In this document: in pieces, positions 26,432 to 34,222 of the stretch
How positions within the stretch are numbered: the first letter of the stretch is position 1
Layout of the letters: each line of letters opens with the position of its first letter
NCBI RefSeq assembly: GCF_003014695.1
Contig: NZ_PYAS01000009.1
Location: 248,001 to 312,000, forward strand
Direction of reading: 5' to 3'
Length of the DNA stretch: 64,000 nucleotides
From: Dyadobacter jiangsuensis
GTDB taxonomy: Bacteria; Bacteroidota; Bacteroidia; Cytophagales; Spirosomataceae
Translations under genes and position numbers: made by a program
Notes under the pieces: generated by a model
Database searches by the model: none
Told to the model about the DNA's origin: nothing
The model's input: only the letters and a program-made list of their open reading frames with translations

Positions 26432-27373
26432 TTAATATCCTTTTACAAGGGTCACTTCATTGGCGATTGCAGCGCCGCTTTGTATTGCAAAAATGTTGTT
26501 CAGAAATAAATCTACTTTACCCATGTGCTCATTTTTGTGTCCGCCGCCGGTATGCTGGGTCAGGATCACATTGTCCATTTGCCAAAGCGGGCTGGTAGCA
26601 GGTAACGGTTCGGTCTCCGTAACATCGAGCACTGCACCATCCAGTTTGCCCGACTTCAATGCGTCGATCAATGCATTTTCATCCGTAGTACTACCGCGTC
26701 CCACGCTCGCGTAAACGCTCCCGCCTTTCATGGCCGCGATAAACTCCGCGTTCACGAAATGCTGCGCGGTTCCCGGTAATGTGTTGATTACCACGTCTGC
26801 CTGCGGCAACGCATTGAAAAGATCCTCCTTGCTGCGGATATCGGCCTCTTGAGAAGTGCGCGCCATTAAATGCGTTGTACAGCCAAGCCCTTTCAGTATC
26901 GCATTTGTCGACTGTCCGATCGTTCCGGCGCCAAGTATGATCACAGTCTGTTTATACAAGATCTTCAACTCGGCCCGGAGCGGCGTGCCGATCCATTCCG
27001 TTTTTTGTTTCAAAAGCGTCAGTTTGTCGATGCCGCGGTACAATGCCAGCACACCGCCCACGATCGATTCGGCACAGGGACGTGCAAACCAGTCGCCCAT
27101 ATTGGCCGTTTTAACGTGGTCGGGAATGGCCACAGACGAGTATTGGTCGAACCCGGCGGAATCCAATTGCCAGAATTTCAGGTTGGCAGGAATGGTTTCG
27201 AACCAGGCAACCGGCGGGTTACCCAGAATGTAATCCGCGCTGGCAAACCAGGATTTAAGCTCCTCATTGCTGGTCGATTCGGTGCGGAAATGGATCTGAT
27301 GCTGCGGGGTAAGTGCTTCGCTCAGTTTGGCATTGAGCGAGCCGTCGAGTATGGCGTGGCAGTATATGATCAT
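26432..27373 (-). CDS. D-isomer-specific 2-hydroxyacid dehydrogenase
   Basis: A 313-aa NAD(P)-dependent oxidoreductase. The Rossmann domain has VIILGAGTIGQSTNAILKGL (about residues 142-161). The catalytic Arg (SVGRGSTTDENAL), Glu (VTETEPLP) and His (QHTGGGH) are all present. It resembles the glyoxylate/hydroxypyruvate reductase-like clade more than phosphoglycerate dehydrogenase, and there is no ACT domain. First gene of a probable operon with galK and galM; a metabolic link to galactose is not evident. Confidence 0.82.
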   Translation of the reverse strand: MIIYCHAILDGSLNAKLSEALTPQHQIHFRTESTSNEELKSWFASADYILGNPPVAWFETIPANLKFWQLDSAGFDQYSSVAIPDHVKTANMGDWFARPCAESIVGGVLALYRGIDKLTLLKQKTEWIGTPLRAELKILYKQTVIILGAGTIGQSTNAILKGLGCTTHLMARTSQEADIRSKEDLFNALPQADVVINTLPGTAQHFVNAEFIAAMKGGSVYASVGRGSTTDENALIDALKSGKLDGAVLDVTETEPLPATSPLWQMDNVILTQHTGGGHKNEHMGKVDLFLNNIFAIQSGAAIANEVTLVKGY

Positions 27374-27473
27374 CTATTGTTTTTGTTTTAAAGAAGCAAG
27401 GTAAAATGATTTACCTGTAATATCTGCTTATCAGACGGTGAAATAGGGCTTTATCCTCCACAAGGAAGGCATT

Positions 27474-27989
27474 TCAAATCTTTTTCAGGATTTTCCTGGC
27501 CCTCGACTGGAATGCCGCCGGCTCGTATTCTACCGATTCTTCCAGGAACACGCGAAGCTCTTTTTGAATCTCCGGGTAAATTTTGGACAGGTTGAATAGG
27601 ATGGTCAGGCAAAACGTACGGATGGCGATGGCCAGCTGGCGGTTTGCGATAATACCAAACGCCGCGTCCATCAATTCTCCGTGAAATTCATCGGGGATGC
27701 TGATATCCTGCAAAATGCGCGCACTGTTGCGGATCACGGCGTCATGAATATCGGTGCGTTTCAGTTGGCTCACGAGCACGCCGATGTACGGGCGGATCAG
27801 TTCGGGGCGCTCGCGCGTGGCGATGCTCACGCTGTACGCGGCGCGTTGCGCGAGGCGGTATTCATCGGACTCGAAGCAATGCATCAAATGCCTGAATGCA
27901 TCCTCGGAAGTACAGGCGTACATGGCCACTTCCGTCGCTTTCCGCTTCGACTGGTAGGGATCGGCCAGCAGTTCTTCTTTGATATTCAT
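27474..27989 (-). CDS. HEAT-repeat-like helical protein, function unknown
   Basis: A 171-aa all-alpha protein. It begins MNIKEELLADPYQSKRKATE and continues with paired helices such as AFRHLMHCFESDEYRLAQRA and RNSARILQDISIPDEFHGEL, consistent with two to three HEAT-type repeats. The ATG at 27989 is used because the frame upstream of it runs through a hairpin. No signal peptide or membrane segment. It lies 75 bp downstream of fumC on the same strand. A scaffold role is possible; I do not recognise a named family. Confidence 0.65.
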   Translation of the reverse strand: MNIKEELLADPYQSKRKATEVAMYACTSEDAFRHLMHCFESDEYRLAQRAAYSVSIATRERPELIRPYIGVLVSQLKRTDIHDAVIRNSARILQDISIPDEFHGELMDAAFGIIANRQLAIAIRTFCLTILFNLSKIYPEIQKELRVFLEESVEYEPAAFQSRARKILKKI

Positions 27990-28008
27990 GATTTTGAAAG
28001 GTCTAAAT

Positions 28009-28040
28009 GCAAATGCCCCACGTTTCGGCAGGGCATTCGC
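28009..28040 (-). terminator. Hairpin between fumC and the HEAT-like gene
   Basis: Minus-strand arms GCGAATGCCC and GGGCATTTGC (one G-U pair) enclose a 12-nt loop, followed by ATTTAG rather than a full T-tract. It may be a weak or partial terminator, or an mRNA-processing hairpin that uncouples expression of the two genes. Confidence 0.5.
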
Positions 28041-28064
28041 AGACATTACTTCTAGTGTGACCAA

Positions 28065-29465
28065 TTATTTGATCTCACCCACCATGTCTTCGGGTTTCAC
28101 CCATGCGTCAAACTCTTCCGGCGTCAGGTAACCCAGCGCAACAGCCGTTTCTTTGAGCGTAGAGCCGTTTTTGTGAGCGGTCTGCGCGATTTCGGCAGCT
28201 TTATAGTAACCGATTTTGGTATTCAAAGCGGTAACCAGCATGAGCGAGTTGTTCACGTGCTTCTTGATATTCTCGTGCAGAGGCTCGATACCCACCGCGC
28301 AATTGTCGTTGAACGAAACGCACACATCGCCGATCAAACGGGCAGAATGCAGGAAGTTGTAAGCCATCAAAGGTTTGAAAACGTTCAGCTCGAAATGGCC
28401 GTTGGAACCACCGATGCCGATCGCTACGTCGTTACCCATCACCTGAGCTGCTACCATGGTCATGGCTTCGCATTGGGTCGGGTTCACTTTACCCGGCATA
28501 ATGGAGCTTCCCGGTTCGTTATCAGGAATGTGGATCTCGCCGATACCCGAGCGCGGGCCCGACGACAGCATGCGAATGTCGTTGCCGATCTTCATCAAGC
28601 TCACCGCAACGGTTTTCAATGCGCCGTGCGCTTCCACGATTGCATCGTGTGCAGCAAGCGCCTCGAATTTGTTTTCAGCTGTAATGAACGGCAGGCCTGT
28701 CAATGCAGCGATGTGACGTGCTACATTCTCAGAATATCCCGGAGGGGTGTTAATGCCCGTTCCGACCGCAGTACCGCCCAATGCAAGTTCTGAAAGGTGC
28801 GCCAGTGTATTGTGAATGGCTTTCAGACCGTGATCAAGTTGGGAAGCATAGCCGGAAAACTCCTGCCCCAAAGTGAGCGGCGTGGCGTCCATGAAGTGCG
28901 TACGGCCGATTTTAACTACATTTTTAAATGCTTCCGATTTCGCTTTCAGCGTATCGCGCAGCTTGGTAATGCCCGGGATCGTTACGTCGACCAGGATTTT
29001 GTAAGCCGCAATGTGCATTGCGGTAGGGTAGGTGTCGTTCGATGACTGCGACTTGTTCACGTCGTCGTTCGGATGCAAAAATTTGGTTTTATCCGCCAGG
29101 TCGCCACCTTGCAGCACGTGCCCGCGGTAGGCGATCACCTCGTTGCAGTTCATGTTCGACTGCGTTCCCGAGCCGGTTTGCCATACTACCAATGGGAACT
29201 GGTCGTCGAGCTGGTCGGTCAGGATTTCGTCGCAAACTTTGCCGATGAGGTCGCTTTTTTCCTGTGGCAGAATGCCCGCTTCGAAATTGGTGATAGCGGC
29301 CGCTTTTTTTAGGTATGCGAAGGCCTTAATGATCTCCTTCGGCATTTTATTGATATCCTGTGCGATAGGAAAGTTCTGGATCGAGCGTTGCGTCTGGGCG
29401 CCCCAGTATACATGGGCAGGGACCTGCACTTCGCCCATCGTGTCTTTTTCTATACGATATTCCAT
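28065..29465 (-). CDS. fumC: Fumarate hydratase, class II
   Basis: A 466-aa TCA-cycle enzyme interconverting fumarate and malate. The superfamily signature GSSIMPGKVNPTQCE is intact (about residues 318-332), as are TGSGTQSNMNCNEVIA near residue 97 and the catalytic His in KIGRTHFMDATP. ATG start follows an AT-rich upstream region. It is a stand-alone housekeeping gene divergent from nagB. Confidence 0.97.
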   Translation of the reverse strand: MEYRIEKDTMGEVQVPAHVYWGAQTQRSIQNFPIAQDINKMPKEIIKAFAYLKKAAAITNFEAGILPQEKSDLIGKVCDEILTDQLDDQFPLVVWQTGSGTQSNMNCNEVIAYRGHVLQGGDLADKTKFLHPNDDVNKSQSSNDTYPTAMHIAAYKILVDVTIPGITKLRDTLKAKSEAFKNVVKIGRTHFMDATPLTLGQEFSGYASQLDHGLKAIHNTLAHLSELALGGTAVGTGINTPPGYSENVARHIAALTGLPFITAENKFEALAAHDAIVEAHGALKTVAVSLMKIGNDIRMLSSGPRSGIGEIHIPDNEPGSSIMPGKVNPTQCEAMTMVAAQVMGNDVAIGIGGSNGHFELNVFKPLMAYNFLHSARLIGDVCVSFNDNCAVGIEPLHENIKKHVNNSLMLVTALNTKIGYYKAAEIAQTAHKNGSTLKETAVALGYLTPEEFDAWVKPEDMVGEIK

Positions 29466-29612
29466 TTTTGAAGTAGAATGATAATGTAATTGAACAATGT
29501 GCGGTAAAGTTAGGATCGGGTTTGCAGTTTCTGGAGTTTTTTATGGATAAATGTTCATGTCTGAAAAAAGAATGTTTAGATTGACCGCCCGAGATCCTAA
29601 ACACCGCTTTTC

Positions 29613-30344
29613 ATGACACCCAAAATCAGTATTTATCCCGACTATGCGCTCATGAGTTCCGCCGCTGCCGAGCGCGTGATCGACCTGATGAACCATAAAC
29701 CCGCGGCAGTGATATGCTTTCCCTCAGGCAGCAGCCCCAAAGGCATGTTCGATGCATTGGTAGCCGCTAACCAGAACGGCCGGGTTGATTTCTCCAAATG
29801 CATTTTCATTGGCCTCGACGAGTGGATTGGCCTTGGCGCCGGCGATGACGGCAGCTGCCGCGACCTGCTCGACCGCGATTTTCTGAAACCCGTTGGCCTC
29901 CGCCCAGACCAAATCGTCTTTTTCGACGGCAAGGCATTCGACCCGCAAGCGGAATGCGATCGTGTTAATAAAGTAGTGGAAAGCCTCGGCGGCCTCGATC
30001 TCATTATATTGGGTGTAGGCATGAACGGCCATCTCGCCCTCAACGAGCCTGGTACTTCCTGGGACACCTACGCGCATATTTCCGAGCTCGATCCGGTAAC
30101 CGTGGAAGTCGGTCAAAAGTATTTCAACCAGCCGACAACACTCACGCGCGGCATTACTGTCGGTATCCGGCATATTCTCGAAGCGCGCTCGGCGATCCTG
30201 CTCGCTTCCGGCCGTGCAAAAGGCCCGGTTATCCAGCGCGCGCTGGCGTTTCCTGTTTCAAAAGACTTCCCGGCGACGGTTTTGCAGAATCATTTGAATG
30301 CGGAGTTTATATTGGATGCGGATGCTGCGGGAGTGATTTCTTAG
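29613..30344 (+). CDS. nagB: Glucosamine-6-phosphate deaminase family protein
   Basis: A 243-aa NagB-family enzyme, expected to convert glucosamine-6-P to fructose-6-P and ammonia. Motifs: FPSGSSPKGMFDAL (phosphate binding), FIGLDEWIGLG (Asp), IILGVGMNGHLALNEPG with the catalytic His, and a C-terminal GRAKGPVIQRAL. It is shorter than E. coli NagB (266 aa) and lacks the allosteric region. A galactosamine-6-P isomerase or related sugar isomerase is the alternative, so the symbol is provisional. Confidence 0.78.
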   Translation: MTPKISIYPDYALMSSAAAERVIDLMNHKPAAVICFPSGSSPKGMFDALVAANQNGRVDFSKCIFIGLDEWIGLGAGDDGSCRDLLDRDFLKPVGLRPDQIVFFDGKAFDPQAECDRVNKVVESLGGLDLIILGVGMNGHLALNEPGTSWDTYAHISELDPVTVEVGQKYFNQPTTLTRGITVGIRHILEARSAILLASGRAKGPVIQRALAFPVSKDFPATVLQNHLNAEFILDADAAGVIS

Positions 30345-30447
30345 CAGATACGAAATCACTTTTGATAGTATTGATTTTACCTCAAATCAGATATTTTATC
30401 CTGCCGAAACCCTAATTCTTCCTTACTTCACTTAATTCAATACCCCA

Positions 30448-30480
30448 TTTACAGCCGAATCCCCCATACGCCTAAATTTG
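30448..30480 (+). promoter_or_regulatory. Promoter of the riboswitch-metE transcript
   Basis: TTTA at 30448-30451, about 21 bp, then TAAATTTG at 30473-30480, matching the Bacteroidota -7 box exactly and the -33 box loosely. It sits 30 bp before the first riboswitch helix. Confidence 0.5.
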
Positions 30481-30510
30481 ACGCAGTTCTTTGTGAACGC
30501 CCGTCAATCG

Positions 30511-30715
30511 GGGTGATGGTTTTTGCCTTTGGTACCCTCAGCCAAAATACAGCAAAACAAAAAGGAACCGTGTGCAATTCACGGGCAGTCGTGCTACTGT
30601 AAGTATCCGCTCTGAGCATTCAGGGCCTGTTTTTACCCTCGCGTCCCATTGCGGCGCTCCGGCGCAGCGAGAAGGGCGGTAAAAATGATACGAGCCAGGA
30701 GACTTGCCATCATCC
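30511..30715 (+). promoter_or_regulatory. Cobalamin (B12) riboswitch
   Basis: An RNA sensor of adenosyl- or methylcobalamin-type ligands. The P1 helix is GGGUGAUGG (30511-30519) pairing with CCAUCAUCC (30707-30715). The conserved core CACGGGCAGTCGTGCTACTGT (about 30580-30600; only the central part is highly conserved) and the B12 box AGCCAGGAGACTTGCC (30693-30708) are clear. A GC-rich insertion (GCGGCGCTCCGGCGC) marks a variable peripheral helix. It lies 231 bp upstream of metE, so B12 is expected to lower metE expression. Confidence 0.92.
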
Positions 30716-30946
30716 TCAATGGCTTTTCCCTCACGGGTGGGGAGCAGTCAAGCATTGATTTACCACATTTTATTGCAGTACCACAGGCTTCCCGGCTGGT
30801 TCGGGGGAACTGTATCTGTTCGTTTCGCAGGGTAGCCACGTGTTGCTGCGATGGGATGAAGTACCGGCCAACGTCCGCAACTGGCGTTTGCAGGGATGGG
30901 AGGGTGTTTTCACAGGGTTTTTATTAACTCTTTAAACACAAAAAGT
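30716..30946 (+). other. Long leader between riboswitch and metE
   Basis: 231 bp of 5' leader that should contain the expression platform. I see no classic hairpin-plus-T-tract terminator directly before metE, so control of translation initiation is likely, but I could not fold it. One frame (30759-30935, 58 codons) has protein-like composition, with GELYLFVSQGSHVLLRWDEV inside it, but it lacks an ATG and is preceded by an in-frame TGA. Confidence 0.4.
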
Positions 30947-33271
30947 ATGTTGTCACACAACCTCGGCTACCCGCGCGTGGGAAGCCTCCGCGAACTCAAA
31001 AAGGCCAACGAACAATTCTGGGCCGGTACGATCGACCGCGACGCATTGCAGAAGACCGCCCGCAAAATCCGCCACCAGAACTGGGAAACGCAGCAAAATG
31101 CAGGCATTGGTCTTATCCCCTCTAACGACTTTTCGCTCTACGACCACGTGCTCGACACATCGCTGATGGTGGGGGCTATTCCTGAGCGATACCACCAGCT
31201 CGTCGACGGGAAATCCAACAAGGAGCTCGACCTCTATTTCGCCATGGCCCGCGGTTACCAGAAGAACGGGTTGGATATTAATGCGATGGAAATGACGAAA
31301 TGGTTTGATACCAACTACCATTACCTGGTTCCGGAGTTTGTGAAGGGCCAGAAGTTCAAGCGGTATTCCGAAAAGGTTTTGCTGGAATTTGAAGATGCAT
31401 TACAAAAAGGTATCCTCACAAAGCCTGTGCTGCTAGGGCCGGTTACGTATTTGCTTTTGGGTAAGGAAAAAGAGGTCGGTTTCGATCGCATCGATCTGTT
31501 GGATAGTCTTTTACCTGTTTATATATCCATATTAAAAGAGCTTTCGGCAAGAGGTGCCGAATGGGTGCAGCTCGATGAGCCGGGGTTAGTATTGGATTTG
31601 AATGAAAAGGAAAAACTGGCATTTCTGAGCGCATACAATCAGATCCGGGAGGCTCTTCCGAAGCTGCGGATCCTGGTAACGACCTACTTCGGGCCGCTGG
31701 AAGATAATCTCGCGATTGCTACCGCATTGCCGGTGGACGGATTACATATCGATTTGACGCGCGGCGCGGAGACGTTATCCCAAATTCTGGCGGATGAAGC
31801 ATTTGTGTCCTCGACCAAAAAGCTTTCGTTGGGCGTTGTCGATGGCCGGAATATCTGGAAGAACGACTATCGGAAGTCGCTGGAATGGATTCAAACCACG
31901 GTAACTGTGTTGGGAGAGGACCGGGTGCTGGTGGCACCGTCGTCGTCGTTGCTGCATAGCCCCTATGATCTGGATCTTGAAAAGAACGAAGCGGTACTGA
32001 CGCCGGAAATCAAAAATTGGCTGGCATTTGCAAAACAAAAACTGAATGAGGTGACCACATTGGCAAGGCTTGCCACGATCAATTATGCTGGTGACAACGC
32101 ATTTCTGGATAATCAGAAAGCCATTGAGAGTCGGCGCACATCGGCATTGATCCACAAGCAGGCAGTGAAGTCGCGGGTTAGGGAAGTCCGCGAACCGGAT
32201 TTTGATCGACAGAATGCATTCGCGATCAGGCAGGCCATTCAATTGGAAAAATTGAAACTGCCATTATTCCCGTCGACAACGATCGGCTCTTTCCCACAGA
32301 CCGATGAAGTAAGGCAGCTTCGTGCGCAGTTCAAAAAGGGTGCATTGACGCCGGAAGAGTATGAAACCCGCATTCGCGAGGAAATCGTCGATTCATTGCG
32401 CTGGCAGGAGGACCTGGGAATAGATGTGCTGGTGCATGGCGAATTCGAGCGAAATGATATGGTCGAGTATTTCGGCGAACAGCTTTCGGGTTTTGTATTT
32501 ACCCAAAATGGCTGGGTGCAGAGCTACGGCAGCCGGTGTGTGAAGCCGCCGATCATTTACGGCGATGTGGAACGTGAAGAGCCGATGACGGTAAAATGGT
32601 CGGCTTTTGCGCAAGCTAACTCCGAAAAACTCGTGAAAGGCATGCTCACAGGCCCGGTAACGATCCTGCAATGGTCGTTCGTGCGGGATGACCAGCCGAG
32701 AAAAGACACCACATTCCAGATCGCGCTCGCTATTAGGGACGAGGTGGTGGATCTGGAAAAGGCGGGTATCAAGGTCATTCAAATCGACGAGCCGGCGATC
32801 CGGGAAGGGTTGCCGTTGCGTAAACATGCCTGGCAAAGCTACCTGAAATGGGCTGTGGACGCATTCCGCCTCAGTGCCGCAGGCGTGGCCGACCAGACGC
32901 AGATCCATACGCATATGTGCTATTCGGAGTTTAACGACATCATCGATTCCATCGCCGCTATGGATGCCGATGTGATTACGATCGAGACATCACGTTCGCA
33001 AATGGAGTTGCTCGACGCGTTCGCGCAGTTCAATTATCCGAACGAAATCGGCCCCGGGGTGTACGATATTCATTCGCCCCGTGTGCCGACTGTGGATGAA
33101 ATGATCCTCTTACTGGAAAAGGCGTTGAAGGTAATCCCGGCGCGGAATCTGTGGGTGAACCCCGACTGCGGATTGAAGACCCGCAAGTGGCCGGAAACTG
33201 AAGCCGCTTTGCGTAACATGATTTCTGCGGCTAACTTGCTGCGCGAATCGGTCGAAGTCGCAAACTCGTAG
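30947..33271 (+). CDS. metE: Cobalamin-independent methionine synthase
   Basis: A 774-aa zinc enzyme transferring a methyl group from 5-methyltetrahydropteroyl-triglutamate to homocysteine. ATG at 30947 (MLSHNLGYPRVGSLRELKKA) matches the family N-terminus; the longer frame begins in the leader. Two TIM-barrel halves are visible; zinc ligands lie in QIHTHMCYSEF (His, Cys), a Glu in the 660-680 region and the Cys of NPDCGLKTR. The B12 riboswitch upstream and a B12-dependent metH nearby imply that this enzyme serves when B12 is scarce. Confidence 0.97.
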   Translation: MLSHNLGYPRVGSLRELKKANEQFWAGTIDRDALQKTARKIRHQNWETQQNAGIGLIPSNDFSLYDHVLDTSLMVGAIPERYHQLVDGKSNKELDLYFAMARGYQKNGLDINAMEMTKWFDTNYHYLVPEFVKGQKFKRYSEKVLLEFEDALQKGILTKPVLLGPVTYLLLGKEKEVGFDRIDLLDSLLPVYISILKELSARGAEWVQLDEPGLVLDLNEKEKLAFLSAYNQIREALPKLRILVTTYFGPLEDNLAIATALPVDGLHIDLTRGAETLSQILADEAFVSSTKKLSLGVVDGRNIWKNDYRKSLEWIQTTVTVLGEDRVLVAPSSSLLHSPYDLDLEKNEAVLTPEIKNWLAFAKQKLNEVTTLARLATINYAGDNAFLDNQKAIESRRTSALIHKQAVKSRVREVREPDFDRQNAFAIRQAIQLEKLKLPLFPSTTIGSFPQTDEVRQLRAQFKKGALTPEEYETRIREEIVDSLRWQEDLGIDVLVHGEFERNDMVEYFGEQLSGFVFTQNGWVQSYGSRCVKPPIIYGDVEREEPMTVKWSAFAQANSEKLVKGMLTGPVTILQWSFVRDDQPRKDTTFQIALAIRDEVVDLEKAGIKVIQIDEPAIREGLPLRKHAWQSYLKWAVDAFRLSAAGVADQTQIHTHMCYSEFNDIIDSIAAMDADVITIETSRSQMELLDAFAQFNYPNEIGPGVYDIHSPRVPTVDEMILLLEKALKVIPARNLWVNPDCGLKTRKWPETEAALRNMISAANLLRESVEVANS

Positions 33272-33278
33272 CGTAGTT

Positions 33279-33545
33279 TGTCAGGCGTTGTCAAGTGTGG
33301 TCAGGTGTTGTCAAGTGTGGTCATGTGTTGTCAAGTGTGGTCATGGGTGGTCATGTGTTGTCATGTATGGTCAGATATTGTCTTGTGCATTAATCAGAAA
33401 TGACAACGCCTGACCATTAATGACTATACCTGACCATTCTTGACAACACCTGACAACACCTGACTATTCATGACAACACTTGACCACAAATGACAATACC
33501 TGACTACGAATGACAATACCTGACAATAAATGACCATACCCGACC
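33279..33545. repeat. Inverted array of 10-bp units (locus A)
   Basis: Starting 8 bp after the metE stop, ten consecutive units of exactly 10 bp (33281-33380) follow the pattern TCAnGTGTKG, for example TCAGGTGTTG and TCAAGTGTGG. A 20-bp spacer (33381-33400) follows. Then fourteen 10-bp units (33401-33540) of TGACnAYACC type, for example TGACAACACC, are the reverse complement of the left units. The period never slips. As RNA it can form a long imperfect hairpin; as DNA every unit faces the same side of the helix. A second copy lies at 53725-53868. It fills the whole 302-bp gap before the thioesterase gene. Confidence 0.9.
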
Positions 33546-33573
33546 GACGCCAGTACCATTAAAACGTTTCATT

Positions 33574-33957
33574 TTGACACTCGAAGAAAAAATCACCGCC
33601 TCGGAAACCCGCGTTTTTAAAACCGTTTTCCCTAATAACACCAATCATTACGACACTCTTTTCGGCGGTACGGCGCTGTCGATGATGGATGAAGTTGCTT
33701 TCATCGCTGCCACACGGTTTTCACGGTTGCGATGTGTAACGGTATCGTCCGACCGTATCGATTTCACACACCCCATTCCCGCGGGGACCATTATCGAGCT
33801 GGTGGGGCGCGTCGAGACCGTCGGAAATACCAGTATGAAGGTTCGCGTCGATATTTTTGTGGAAAAGATGTACGAGGTAAGCCGGGAGAAAGCGGTGACC
33901 GGGATATTTACCTTTGTGGCGCTCGATGAGCACCATAAGCCTACCAAAATTGTATAA
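33574..33957 (+). CDS. Acyl-CoA thioesterase (hotdog fold, YciA/BFIT-like)
   Basis: A 127-aa hotdog protein that hydrolyses acyl-CoA to free acid and CoA. NNTNHYDTLFGGTALSMMDE (about residues 20-39) carries the Asn/Gly and the Asp/Glu pattern of the family, and VTVSSDRIDFTHPIPAG is the next conserved strand. The start is TTG at 33574; no in-frame ATG is available before the conserved region. The chain length preference cannot be read. It follows the repeat array directly. Confidence 0.88.
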   Translation: MTLEEKITASETRVFKTVFPNNTNHYDTLFGGTALSMMDEVAFIAATRFSRLRCVTVSSDRIDFTHPIPAGTIIELVGRVETVGNTSMKVRVDIFVEKMYEVSREKAVTGIFTFVALDEHHKPTKIV

Positions 33958-34222
33958 TTTATCATACGGCACCGAATTGTGTGGCAAATCAGCAGCACAT
34001 TCGAAGTGGTTCATAATTAATCATTTAAATACGGGGCCGTCGTGTAATCTGTTAACATTTCATTATCCGCGCTATTTATTTGATTGATTCCGAACCGTTT
34101 AATAACATTATAGGGGTAATTAGCCGACGGTGCCCGGTTGCAGCCTTGTTCAAAATGCTTATCTTGCACGCCTTTTGAACGGTGTAAGACAAAACTGTAC
34201 ACATTATTCTAATCACGCTTTA

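Noticed and set aside
33279..33545. CRISPR array
   Set aside because: Units are 10 bp and directly adjacent with no variable spacers, the right half is inverted, and no cas gene is present.
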